Assembly: GCA_948471205.1 (NCBI GenBank)
Contig: CAOKRT010000007.1
Coordinates: 1-64,000 of the forward strand
From: an uncultured Oscillospiraceae bacterium
GTDB lineage: Bacteria > Bacillota > Clostridia > Oscillospirales > Acutalibacteraceae
Reading direction: 5' to 3'
DNA: 64,000 nt
In this document: one piece after another, positions 16,983 through 24,936 of the stretch
Layout: the number at the start of each line of letters is the position of its first letter
Position numbering within the stretch: position 1 is the stretch's first letter
The notes under the pieces: generated by a model
The model's input: only the letters and a program-made list of their open reading frames with translations
What the model was told of the DNA's origin: nothing
Database searches by the model: none
Made by a program: the position numbers and the translations under genes

Positions 16983-19010
16983 ATGATTAACCTTAACAGT
17001 GATATAAAATATATCAAAGGTGTAGGAGAAAAAAGAGCCGAGTTTTTTAAAAAACTCGGCATTTCTTGCGTTCGTGAGCTGATTTCATATTATCCCCGAA
17101 AATATCAGGACCGTTCCCAAAGAACAACTGTCCGTCAGTGCCAAAGTGGCGAAACCGTATGTATAAAGGCTACATTGGCAACCCCTGTCAAAGAGCATAT
17201 GATACGAAAGGGACTGACACTTTTTAAATGCAATTTCACAGACGGAGAAACCATCATTCATGTAACAATTTTTAATAACAAATATCTTGCAAAATCGCTG
17301 AAGCAATATAACGAATATATACTTTACGGAAAAATTGAAAAAAACCTTACCTCTGCCGAAATGAATTCCCCGGAAATTGAAAAAGCCGAAAACAGCATTG
17401 GTATTGTGCCCGTTTATCCGGCAAGCGAAAAACTGAGTTCAAAAGCAATAAGCAAAATTATTAAAACAGCACTCGAAAATCTTGATCCGTTTGAAGAAAC
17501 CCTGCAGGCAGAATGCAGGCTGAAATATGCACTTGTTTCAAAAGATTTCGCAATAAGGCAAATTCATTTTCCGGACAGTGCGGACAACCTGGAGAAGGCA
17601 AAACGGCGATTGATTTTTGAGGAACTTCTGATTCTGCAGCTTGGTCTTTTGAAGCTGAAAAGCAAAAAGAAAGATCAGACCTCTATTCAAATTAAAAAGA
17701 ATTTTACAAACGAATTTTATAAACTTTTGCCGTTTACACCCACAAATGCACAGGCAAATGCCGTTTCAGATTGCATAAAGGACATGGGCGGAGCCTATGC
17801 CATGAACCGTTTGGTGCAGGGCGATGTGGGAAGCGGAAAAACAGCAGTTGCCGCAGGCGCCATTTATTCAGCCGTAAAAAACGGATTTCAGTGCGCTTTG
17901 ATGGCACCTACCGAAATACTGGCTTCACAGCATATGGATACGGTAAGCAATCTGCTTACAGAAACAAATATACACATTGATTTACTAACGGGAAGCACAC
18001 CAGCAAAGGAAAAACGAGAAATAAAAAAGCGCCTGGCAAACGGAGAAACGGATTTTGTAATCGGAACACACGCACTTATTCAGAATGATGTGGAATTTAA
18101 AAATTTGGGGCTTGTCATAACAGACGAACAGCACCGTTTCGGTGTAAACCAGCGCACAAACCTTGCCAAGAAAGGAAACGGCGTGCATACTCTTGTTATG
18201 AGCGCCACCCCCATTCCGCGAACACTGGCGCTTATGATTTACGGAGATCTTGATATTTCCGTTTTGAATGAACTACCTGCCGGCAGACAAAAAATCCGAA
18301 CCGACGTTGTTGATTCACGCTACCATAAACGCATATATGAATTTGTTAAAAAGGCAATTGCCCGAAATGAACAGGCATATATTGTATGCCCGCTTGTTGA
18401 AGAAGGCGAAACAGATTTAAAGCCGGCCGTTCAGTATGCCGAAATGCTTTCTGAAACAGCGTTTAAAGGATATAACATTGGACTTCTGCACGGTAAAATG
18501 AAAGCCAAAGAAAAAGAACAGGTAATGACGGCTTTTTCAAACGGAGACATTAAAATTCTTGTATCCACCACGGTTATAGAAGTTGGTGTTGATGTGCCTG
18601 CCGCAACGGTTATGGTTATTGAAAATGCAGAACGTTTCGGTCTTTCACAGCTTCATCAGCTAAGGGGAAGGGTTGGCAGAGGAAAAGCACAGTCCTACTG
18701 TATTCTTGTTTCAGACAGCAAAAGCGAAACAGCCCAAAACAGGCTTGCTATAATGAAAAATTATTCTGACGGCTTTAAAATTGCAGACGAAGATTTGAAA
18801 CAAAGAGGCCCCGGAGATTTCTTCGGCAACCGACAGCACGGTCTGCCCGATTTAAAAATTGCAGATATGCTTACCGATTCGGAAATGCTGGCGCTGTGCA
18901 GGCAGGCGGCAGATGAAATTCTTGAAAAAGATTATAATCTTGACATGCCGGAAAACAAGCCGCTTGCAGATGCGATTTCGGATATGTTCAGAAATTCGGC
19001 AAACAATTAA
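16983..19010 (+). CDS. recG: ATP-dependent DNA helicase RecG
   Basis: 675 residues, the normal size. N-terminal wedge/OB domain (KYIKGVGEKRAEFFKKLGI at the start, then FNNKYLAKSL). Helicase core: Walker A QGDVGSGKT, MAPTEILASQH, DEQHRFGV (DExH box), MSATPIPRTLA, STTVIEVGVDVPAATVMVIE and QLRGRVGRG, followed by the wedge-back sequence QRGPGDFFGNRQHGLP. RecG regresses stalled replication forks and processes Holliday junctions and R-loops. Its ATG starts 3 bp after the fakA stop, so they are co-transcribed. Confidence 0.97.
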   Translation: MINLNSDIKYIKGVGEKRAEFFKKLGISCVRELISYYPRKYQDRSQRTTVRQCQSGETVCIKATLATPVKEHMIRKGLTLFKCNFTDGETIIHVTIFNNKYLAKSLKQYNEYILYGKIEKNLTSAEMNSPEIEKAENSIGIVPVYPASEKLSSKAISKIIKTALENLDPFEETLQAECRLKYALVSKDFAIRQIHFPDSADNLEKAKRRLIFEELLILQLGLLKLKSKKKDQTSIQIKKNFTNEFYKLLPFTPTNAQANAVSDCIKDMGGAYAMNRLVQGDVGSGKTAVAAGAIYSAVKNGFQCALMAPTEILASQHMDTVSNLLTETNIHIDLLTGSTPAKEKREIKKRLANGETDFVIGTHALIQNDVEFKNLGLVITDEQHRFGVNQRTNLAKKGNGVHTLVMSATPIPRTLALMIYGDLDISVLNELPAGRQKIRTDVVDSRYHKRIYEFVKKAIARNEQAYIVCPLVEEGETDLKPAVQYAEMLSETAFKGYNIGLLHGKMKAKEKEQVMTAFSNGDIKILVSTTVIEVGVDVPAATVMVIENAERFGLSQLHQLRGRVGRGKAQSYCILVSDSKSETAQNRLAIMKNYSDGFKIADEDLKQRGPGDFFGNRQHGLPDLKIADMLTDSEMLALCRQAADEILEKDYNLDMPENKPLADAISDMFRNSANN

Positions 19011-19121
19011 TGAACAAAAAAATTATATCCGACGAATACATTTTAACATGTTTGTTTTGTATAAAAACTTTATCTGTTCCGCATCAGATACCAAATTGCA
19101 TTTATTGCAGATTTTACAAAT

Positions 19122-19156
19122 AAAAAAGCCGGGATATCCCGGCTTTTATTTTTTTA
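19122..19156. terminator. Shared terminator between recG and the pseudokinase gene
   Basis: Hairpin AAAAGCCGGG/CCCGGCTTTT flanked by A and T runs on both sides; the two genes converge on it. Confidence 0.8.
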
Positions 19157-19159
19157 ATT

Positions 19160-20821
19160 TTACTGCGGCGTTTCAGCACCCGCATTTGCCGGCGGTTCTG
19201 TTACCGTAACCTGCTCACCGTATACCTGAATCATAACTTCATCGCCTTTGGCAACAGTTTCTCCTGCCGCCGGCGCCATGCCGCCCCTTCTTCGAACGGT
19301 ATCCGGTGTCTCATTATTATCGTTATATATTGTTACCACATTTACTTTCAGTCCAAGCTCTTCCAGTTTTTTAACAGCTTCCTCTCTGCTCAGACCGCCC
19401 ACATCTATAACCGGCACTGTTTCTATTCCCTTGCTTACGGTAAGGATAATCGCAGTGCCCTGGTCAACATCCGTATTTGCCTCTACACTTTGTGCAAAAA
19501 CAATGCCTGCTTCCACATCTTTGGAATATTCCTCTTTAAAAGTAATGGAAAACTGAAGATTCCAAGATGCCTGATTTTTAATATCTGCCTCTGTATAACC
19601 CGCCTTACAGAAATCCGGAACCGTATATTTTGCTGTATTTGTAGCCGACGGAGCCGTGGTAGGTTCTTTTCCGCCGTTCCCGAATTTAACGGCAAGAAAA
19701 ACACAAAGCGCTGCAATAATAACAACTGCGGCGGCGGAAATGATGATAATCATTTTCTTTTTTCCGTCATCCTTCTTTTCCGGCGGCTGTGCTTCTTTCC
19801 TTTCTTCCTTAATTTCTTTTACTGCGGCAGATGCGGCTGTTGCGGAATTTGCAACAACAGACGGTGCGGCAGACAAAAGTTCTCTGAAATCGTCAACATT
19901 CTGAATTCTGTTTTCAGGATAAATCTGCAGTCCTCCGCCAAGTGCTCTTATAACATGTGCAGGAATTTTTTCTGCAATACTGTTGGGTATCATCAGTTTA
20001 TCATTAATTTCCCTTGCGGGTGCTTCAGGCGGATTTGTGCCTACCAGCGCCCTGTAAATACATGCCGAAAAAGCATAAATATCTGTCGCGGGGCAGATTT
20101 TATGATTGTTATTATACTGTTCAAGTGCCGTATATCCCGGCACTGCATTAAATCCAAGTTCACTTGATGCGTTGGTGCATTCACCAATGCAAAATCCGGC
20201 AAGGCGCACCTTTCCGTCCCTGCAAAGCACCAAATTGTCAGGGTTTATGTTGCCGTGAATAATTCCGTTTTCATGCAATGCTTCAATCGTGGTAAGAATC
20301 GGCATAAACATAAGCCTTGCCTTATCCCACATAATATTATTATCTGTGCTTCTTATCAGAAAATCACGCAGTGAAACGCTGTCTATTTTTTCACAAACTG
20401 CATAAGCGGTTTCATTCTGTTCAAAAATATCAAGCACGGGAATCACTGCCGAAAGCGAATTAAGCCCTTTCAGCGTTCTCCATAATTTTATAAAAGTTTC
20501 TTTATAATCGGCAAATTTTTTTCTGAAACGTTCTCTTACATGAACATCGTTATTACCTTCAAGGCGGTTGCAGATACCGCCGGGCAGAAATTCGCGTATG
20601 GTTACCACTGCCCTGCGCTCAGTATCATATCCCGCATAAGTTACTGAATCGCTTTCCTTGGAAAGAACATTGCCGGCAATATACCGCTGCGCAAGTATGG
20701 TTTTGCGCGGAAGATAAAGAGAATCGGTTATTGAATCGTTATCAAATCTGCAGTTTCTGCAAATACTTCCTGCAGTAAGCTGTTCAAAACAATTCATACA
20801 TAAATTATCAGTAACACCCAT
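19160..20821 (-). CDS. Membrane PASTA protein with an N-terminal zinc ribbon and kinase-like (pseudokinase) domain
   Basis: 553 residues; ATG 20821 follows GGAGG. Order: zinc ribbon with C8, C11, C21 and C24; kinase-like fold about 35-315; a charged linker; one transmembrane helix at about 355-380; two PASTA domains (about 400-470 and 470-540), the outside part. Key kinase residues are altered: the VAIK lysine is Arg (TIREFLPG, R76), the HRDxKxxN catalytic loop reads HGNINPDN (Asp to Asn), and DFG reads AGF. The fold looks otherwise intact (GYTALEQY, ATDIYAFSACIYRALVG). PASTA domains sense muropeptides or beta-lactams in PrkC/Stk1. With these losses it probably signals without phosphotransfer. 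It has its own promoter and terminator, and the PrkC partner phosphatase gene is absent. Confidence 0.85.
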   Translation of the reverse strand: MGVTDNLCMNCFEQLTAGSICRNCRFDNDSITDSLYLPRKTILAQRYIAGNVLSKESDSVTYAGYDTERRAVVTIREFLPGGICNRLEGNNDVHVRERFRKKFADYKETFIKLWRTLKGLNSLSAVIPVLDIFEQNETAYAVCEKIDSVSLRDFLIRSTDNNIMWDKARLMFMPILTTIEALHENGIIHGNINPDNLVLCRDGKVRLAGFCIGECTNASSELGFNAVPGYTALEQYNNNHKICPATDIYAFSACIYRALVGTNPPEAPAREINDKLMIPNSIAEKIPAHVIRALGGGLQIYPENRIQNVDDFRELLSAAPSVVANSATAASAAVKEIKEERKEAQPPEKKDDGKKKMIIIISAAAVVIIAALCVFLAVKFGNGGKEPTTAPSATNTAKYTVPDFCKAGYTEADIKNQASWNLQFSITFKEEYSKDVEAGIVFAQSVEANTDVDQGTAIILTVSKGIETVPVIDVGGLSREEAVKKLEELGLKVNVVTIYNDNNETPDTVRRRGGMAPAAGETVAKGDEVMIQVYGEQVTVTEPPANAGAETPQ

Positions 20822-20852
20822 TTTTGGCCTCCGGATATATTAATACTTATAT

Positions 20853-20881
20853 AGTTTATCAAGCAGAATTACATTTGTCAA
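20853..20881 (-). promoter_or_regulatory. Promoter for the pseudokinase gene
   Basis: Minus strand: TTGACA (20881-20876), 17-bp spacer, TAAACT (20858-20853), about 32 bp upstream of the start codon. Confidence 0.6.
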
Positions 20882-20912
20882 GAAAAGTAAAGTGCACAAA
20901 ATGTTAATTTAT

Positions 20913-20941
20913 TTGATTTAAAACAATTTATAGTATATAAT
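20913..20941 (+). promoter_or_regulatory. Promoter for yhaM-prmA
   Basis: TTGATT (20913-20918), 17-bp spacer, TATAAT (20936-20941), 31 bp before the ATG at 20973. It diverges from the pseudokinase promoter. Confidence 0.65.
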
Positions 20942-20972
20942 TAATTATTGAAAATATTACGAGGTGAATGCT

Positions 20973-21938
20973 ATGAATTTTAAAACTTTGCCAAACGGTC
21001 TGTGTGACGGCTTTGTTATACTGAAAAAATGTGAAGAAAAAAATGCTAAAAACGGTTCTGTTTATCTTGACCTGATGCTTGGAGATAAAGACGGAGAAAT
21101 TTCCGCAAAGCTTTGGGATTATAAAGGAGACGGGCTTTTTGAAGCGGAAATGGTGGTTAAGGTAAGAGGAAATATTGAACAGTATAACGGCAAAGACCAG
21201 TTCAGAATTATGCAGATGCGCCCCGCTTCCCCATCCGATGATTACAACATGGCAGATTTGGTGCCTGCAAGCGAAGTCGGCGGAGCACAGATTTTTGACA
21301 TGCTTATTAGACGTGTAAACACTTTTGAGGATGATGATCTGAAAAAAATTGTTCTGCACATTCTGAATGAAAAAAAAGAACTGCTCATAAACTGCCCTGC
21401 TGCTTTCAGGCTTCATCATGCAATGCTGGGCGGACTTATGCTTCACACAATTTCCATTGTAAGAATGGCCGAAGAAATATGCAGAATTTATCCTAACATT
21501 GACAAAGAACTGTTGCTTTCGGGTGCTATTCTGCACGATGTTGCAAAAACCTGGGAATTCACTTTCAGCCAGACAGGGCTGGTAAAAGGCTACAGCACGG
21601 AAGGCGAACTGATAGGCCACCTTGTAAAAGGCGCTTTTTTTGTTGAACAGGCGGCAGAGCAGCTTGGAATAAAAAGCGAAAAAACAACATTGCTTCAGCA
21701 TATGATTTTAAGTCATCACGGTGTACCGGAATTCGGTTCTCCCGTGCGCCCTATGTTTCTTGAAGCCCATATCCTTTCGGCACTTGATTCGCTTGATGCC
21801 GCAATTTTTGAAATAAACAGCGCTTCAAATAAAGTGGAGGCCGGCAAATTTTCAGATAGACAGTGGGCGCTTGATAACAGAAAACTTTATAACCACGGTC
21901 TTCGTTCAACAGAACACAAAGTAAATCTTGGAGAATAA
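20973..21938 (+). CDS. yhaM: YhaM-family 3'-5' exoribonuclease (OB fold + HD domain)
   Basis: 321 residues from ATG 20973, 6 nt after GAGGTG; an in-frame GTG overlapping the SD is unlikely to be used. The N-terminal OB fold (CDGFVILKKCEEKNAKNGS, then LDLMLGDKDGEISAKLWD) is followed by an HD phosphohydrolase domain: HHAMLGGLMLHTISIVRMAE, LLSGAILHDVAKTWEF and HMILSHHG, with SALDSLDAA. YhaM degrades RNA and single-stranded DNA from the 3' end, with Mn preferred. The prmA gene begins 3 bp after its stop. Confidence 0.85.
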   Translation: MNFKTLPNGLCDGFVILKKCEEKNAKNGSVYLDLMLGDKDGEISAKLWDYKGDGLFEAEMVVKVRGNIEQYNGKDQFRIMQMRPASPSDDYNMADLVPASEVGGAQIFDMLIRRVNTFEDDDLKKIVLHILNEKKELLINCPAAFRLHHAMLGGLMLHTISIVRMAEEICRIYPNIDKELLLSGAILHDVAKTWEFTFSQTGLVKGYSTEGELIGHLVKGAFFVEQAAEQLGIKSEKTTLLQHMILSHHGVPEFGSPVRPMFLEAHILSALDSLDAAIFEINSASNKVEAGKFSDRQWALDNRKLYNHGLRSTEHKVNLGE

Positions 21939-21940
21939 TT

Positions 21941-22879
21941 ATGGAAAATCTTACACAAACATGGGCGGAAATTGCAATCACCGTTAACGTTAAAGATATC
22001 GAAACTGCCGGCAGTATTGCAAATATGGCAGTGCCTTACGGAATTTATATTGAAGATTATTCTTCTTTAGAGCAGGATGCAGCGGAAATATCCCACTATG
22101 ATTTTATTGATGAAGCACTTCTGAAGAAAGACAAAACAAAGGGTATTATTCATGTATATATTAATCCCCATGAAAACCCGATGGAGGCCGCTTCCTTTGT
22201 AACCGAACGGCTTAACAGCGAAAGCATCTCCCATGAAATAAAAATTGCCGACTGCAATGCTGAAGACTGGGTGAATAACTGGAAACAGTATTTTCATGCA
22301 ATGCCGATTGGCGAAAAACTGCTGATACGACCGCTTTGGGAAAACGAATATGACGCAGGCGGCAGAAAGGTACTGAATATTGAGCCGGGGCTTGCATTTG
22401 GCACAGGAAGCCACCCCACTACAAAGCTGTGCCTTGAAACACTTGAAAAATATATAAATGAACATTCCACTGTGCTGGATATCGGCTGCGGAAGCGGCAT
22501 CTTGTCCATTGCTTCGCTTTTGCTTGGCGCAAAATCTTCTTTTGGTGTGGATATAGACAAGCTGGCTGTTAAAACGGCGCTTGCAAATGCGGCTGAAAAC
22601 GGTTTTGAACCGCCTGTTTTCAATGCTGTAGAGGGAAATCTTTCAGATAAAGTTAACGGCAAATACAACATTATTGTTGCAAACATAGTGGCTGATATCA
22701 TTCTAAAATTCAACAGCGAAGTAGGAAATTTCCTTGAAGACGGCGGAATATATATTACAGGCGGCATTATTCATTTACGAAAAGACGAGGTAACCGCTTC
22801 TTTTATAGAAAACGGCTTTGAAATTATTGAAAACTATGAAGAGAAAGACTGGAATGTTTTTGTCTGCAAAAGGAGATAA
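21941..22879 (+). CDS. prmA: Ribosomal protein L11 methyltransferase PrmA
   Basis: 312 residues, full length. An N-terminal substrate-recognition domain (TWAEIAITVNVKDIETAG) precedes a Rossmann SAM-binding domain with motif I VLDIGCGSGILSIASLLLGA and NIVADIIL. The linker block IEPGLAFGTGSHPTTKLCLE is diagnostic of PrmA. It trimethylates lysines and the N-terminus of L11 in the ribosomal GTPase centre. It belongs to the same operon as yhaM and the following hydrolase (4 bp gap). Confidence 0.95.
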   Translation: MENLTQTWAEIAITVNVKDIETAGSIANMAVPYGIYIEDYSSLEQDAAEISHYDFIDEALLKKDKTKGIIHVYINPHENPMEAASFVTERLNSESISHEIKIADCNAEDWVNNWKQYFHAMPIGEKLLIRPLWENEYDAGGRKVLNIEPGLAFGTGSHPTTKLCLETLEKYINEHSTVLDIGCGSGILSIASLLLGAKSSFGVDIDKLAVKTALANAAENGFEPPVFNAVEGNLSDKVNGKYNIIVANIVADIILKFNSEVGNFLEDGGIYITGGIIHLRKDEVTASFIENGFEIIENYEEKDWNVFVCKRR

Positions 22880-22882
22880 AGT

Positions 22883-23842
22883 ATGAACACCTTTTTTATT
22901 GTGCTTATTGCAGCGGCGGCTATTATTCTTTTGCTTTTTATACTGTGTGCATTCATTTACAATCAGCTTGTTTGGCGCAAAACAATGAAAATTCCGAAAT
23001 TTATTACAGACCTGATTGCAGGAAACAATATGCCCGATGAATTCGGCAAAGCAAATATAACAGCAGAAAAAAAGCTGCTTTCACTTCCAATAAAAGAAAT
23101 TGCTTTAAACGCACCGGACGGTGAACGCCTGGTTGCAAGGGTGCTTGTACCGCAGAAAAGCAACGGCAGACTTATTTTGGCCTGCCACGGCGCCAGAAGC
23201 TGGGGCATAGGCGAATTTGCCTTAATTTCTCATTATTTTTACAAAAACGGATACACTCTGATTATGCCGGACCATCGCGGGTGCGGAAACAGCGGCGGAA
23301 AATATATGGGATACGGCACGCATGAATCAAAGGATTCTTACATATGGGTAAATTATGCCAAACAGCACTTTCCCGATTTGGATATTTTTCTGCTTGGCGT
23401 TTCAATGGGTGCCGCCACAGTGCTTATGATGAGCAAAACTGCGGATGACAGCGCAATTAAAGGAATTATTGCAGACTGTTCCTATACATCTGCATGGGAG
23501 GAATTTTCATACCAGCTTAAAACTTCTTTTCATCTGCCGGATTTCCCTGTTTTGCATATTTGCAGTTTGTACAGCAGAATAATAGCGGGTTATTCCTTTA
23601 AGGATGCATCGCCGCTGGAAGCTGTTAAAAATGCAAAAAAGCCCATCTTGTTTATTCACGGCGGCGCAGATGATTTTGTGCCGGTTTATATGGAAAAAAT
23701 TCTTTATGATGCCTGCTGCACGGAAAAAAGTATGATAACGGTTGACAACGCTGTTCATGCGCGCAGTTATTATACAAATCCGGAAATATATGAAAAGGCA
23801 ATTGAAGAATTCATGAATAAATACAGCAAAATAAATCAATAA
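22883..23842 (+). CDS. Membrane-anchored alpha/beta hydrolase
   Basis: 319 residues. An N-terminal hydrophobic helix (about 3-27) anchors it. The hydrolase fold shows the oxyanion stretch LACHGARSWG, DHRGCGNSGG, nucleophile elbow GVSMGA (Ser), acid HGGADDFVP (Asp) and a late His in NAVHARSY. This arrangement resembles YqkD/BD-FAE-like esterases and peptidases. Substrate unknown. It ends an operon with yhaM and prmA; a strong terminator follows. Confidence 0.8.
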   Translation: MNTFFIVLIAAAAIILLLFILCAFIYNQLVWRKTMKIPKFITDLIAGNNMPDEFGKANITAEKKLLSLPIKEIALNAPDGERLVARVLVPQKSNGRLILACHGARSWGIGEFALISHYFYKNGYTLIMPDHRGCGNSGGKYMGYGTHESKDSYIWVNYAKQHFPDLDIFLLGVSMGAATVLMMSKTADDSAIKGIIADCSYTSAWEEFSYQLKTSFHLPDFPVLHICSLYSRIIAGYSFKDASPLEAVKNAKKPILFIHGGADDFVPVYMEKILYDACCTEKSMITVDNAVHARSYYTNPEIYEKAIEEFMNKYSKINQ

Positions 23843-23845
23843 AGC

Positions 23846-23878
23846 AAAAACCTGCGGAATGACAAACCGCGGGTTTTT
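23846..23878 (+). terminator. Terminator after the hydrolase gene
   Basis: AAAAACCTGCGG/CCGCGGGTTTTT stem followed by TTATTTT, beginning 4 bp past the stop. Confidence 0.85.
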
Positions 23879-23883
23879 ATTTT

Positions 23884-23924
23884 AGTAAATATATTTATTA
23901 ATATGAATAGTAAATATATTTACT
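23884..23924 (+). promoter_or_regulatory. Two 14-bp direct repeats, likely operator of the XRE gene
   Basis: AGTAAATATATTTA occurs at 23884-23897 and again inside AGTAAATATATTTACT at 23909-23924. Each is itself a palindrome (TAAATATATTTA) and their starts are 25 bp apart. They lie just upstream of the XRE gene at 23952 and are well placed for autoregulation. Confidence 0.55.
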
Positions 23925-23951
23925 TGCTACAATACCCTTGAGGTGTTGATT

Positions 23952-24158
23952 TTGACATATAATAAACGAATCCGTGATTTAAGAGAGGATCATGATAAAA
24001 CACAGGCAGATATAGCCGACATTCTGAACACATCCCAAACAATGTACGCAAGATATGAACGCGGTGCAAACGAACTTCCGATACGGCATCTGATAACACT
24101 TGCCCAATATTACCATGTTACCACCGATTATATACTTTGCCTTTCAGATAAAATGTAG
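23952..24158 (+). CDS. Small XRE-family helix-turn-helix regulator
   Basis: 68 residues from TTG 23952, 6 nt after GAGGTG; GTG 23943 and TTG 23946 overlap the SD. It is a bare Cro/CI-type HTH: RIRDLREDHDKTQADIADIL (helices 1-2), NTSQTMYARYERGANELP (recognition region), RHLITLAQYYHVTTDYILCL. It has no effector domain. The gene at 24633 is a close paralogue. Confidence 0.85.
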   Translation: MTYNKRIRDLREDHDKTQADIADILNTSQTMYARYERGANELPIRHLITLAQYYHVTTDYILCLSDKM

Positions 24159-24184
24159 AAATCCCTGCAAAAGCAGGGATTTTT
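24159..24184. terminator. Terminator shared by two converging XRE genes
   Basis: AAATCCCTGC/GCAGGGATTT stem with a short loop and a T-rich tail, overlapping the stop codon of the minus-strand XRE gene. Confidence 0.7.
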
Positions 24185-24521
24185 ATTTTTCAAGCATGGA
24201 ATCTATTACACCGTAAATGGCTTCTATCTGACTGTCTGTTAAATGATACATTCTGAAATCCGGATTATTTATTTTGAAGGATGCGTCTGCACAATCCAGC
24301 ACATCCGCCAGCACAAAATCAGCAGATATGCCAAACACATTTAACAGTTTTATAAATACCGAAAGCAACGGGGTTTGGCTTCCGTGTTCAATTTTGCTGA
24401 TATAGGCTCGGCTTAAATTTACATTTTCAGCAATTGCCCTTTGGGATAAGCCGGTTTGTTTTCGGCAGGCTTTTAATCTTTTTCCTACTGATTTTAATTT
24501 GTTATTTAAAGAATTTATAAT
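24183..24521 (-). CDS. XRE-family HTH regulator with acidic C-terminal tail
   Basis: About 112 residues. HTH: VGKRLKACRKQTGLSQRAIA, ENVNLSRAYISKIEHGSQTP, LLSVFIKLLNVFGISADFVL; then a tail with LTDSQIEAIYGVIDSMLEK. The start is uncertain. The in-frame TTG at 24572 lies upstream of the promoter's -10 box, so it cannot be in the transcript. Downstream of an AGGGAG box (24533-24528) the first fitting codon in frame is ATT at 24521; no ATG, GTG or TTG occurs before the HTH. Either it uses a rare ATT start or the 5' end is damaged. It is divergent from the next XRE gene and shares its promoter region. Confidence 0.75.
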   Translation of the reverse strand: MINSLNNKLKSVGKRLKACRKQTGLSQRAIAENVNLSRAYISKIEHGSQTPLLSVFIKLLNVFGISADFVLADVLDCADASFKINNPDFRMYHLTDSQIEAIYGVIDSMLEK

Positions 24522-24557
24522 ACATATCTCCCTATTATAATATAATGAATATTCAGC

Positions 24558-24586
24558 ACTATACAACTGCAAGTTGTATATGTCAA
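24558..24586 (-). promoter_or_regulatory. Promoter with a 21-bp palindromic operator in the spacer
   Basis: Minus strand: TTGACA (24586-24581), 17-bp spacer, TATAGT (24563-24558). The spacer is almost filled by the palindrome TATACAACT-GCA-AGTTGTATA (24560-24580). Such a site would let a bound XRE dimer block the polymerase. Confidence 0.75.
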
Positions 24587-24632
24587 TGCTGATTTTACTT
24601 ATATGATAAAATATTTTGAGGAGATGGCGGCG

Positions 24633-24847
24633 TTGTATTACAGATTGAAAGATTTAAAGGAAGATTATGATAAAACAAAGGCAGATATTGCAAAAATACT
24701 GAACATTACACAACAACATTATTCAGTTTATGAAAACGGAAAACAGGAATTTCCAACAAGACATTTAAAAACGCTTTGTTTTTTTATGGAATATCGGCAG
24801 ATTATATTCTTGGCTTACCCGATAATCTGGAATATCCCAAGCGTTAA
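24633..24847 (+). pseudogene. Frameshifted XRE regulator, paralogue of the gene at 23952
   Basis: From TTG 24633 (after TGAGGAG) it reads LYYRLKDLKEDYDKTKADIA, KILNITQQHYSVYENGKQEF, PTRHLKTL. At a run of seven T (24779-24785) the frame shifts: the expected continuation YGISADYILGLPDNLEYPKR with a stop at 24847 lies one base out. Adding one T restores a 71-residue protein closely like the XRE protein at 23952. It could be a true one-base deletion, a homopolymer sequencing error or slippage. Confidence 0.75.
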
Positions 24848-24895
24848 TATTTTTCAGCAGCACTTTTCCATTTATATTCATTTGGCTAAAAAAGC

Positions 24896-24925
24896 AAAAT
24901 CCATCTCCGTTCGGAGATGGATTTT
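24896..24925. terminator. Terminator between the XRE pseudogene and thrS
   Basis: Perfect 13-bp stem AAAATCCATCTCC/GGAGATGGATTTT with GTTC loop and T runs on both strands. Confidence 0.85.
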
Positions 24926-24936
24926 TTGTATTGTGA

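Noticed and set aside
19490..20167. A 225-codon open frame on plus opposite the pseudokinase gene
   Set aside because: Its protein is Cys/Phe/Arg-rich noise, it lacks an SD, and the minus strand has a well-formed multi-domain gene.
20928..21701. A 257-codon minus-strand frame opposite yhaM
   Set aside because: It is antisense to a clear OB-HD protein with promoter and SD; its composition is Phe/His-rich shadow sequence.
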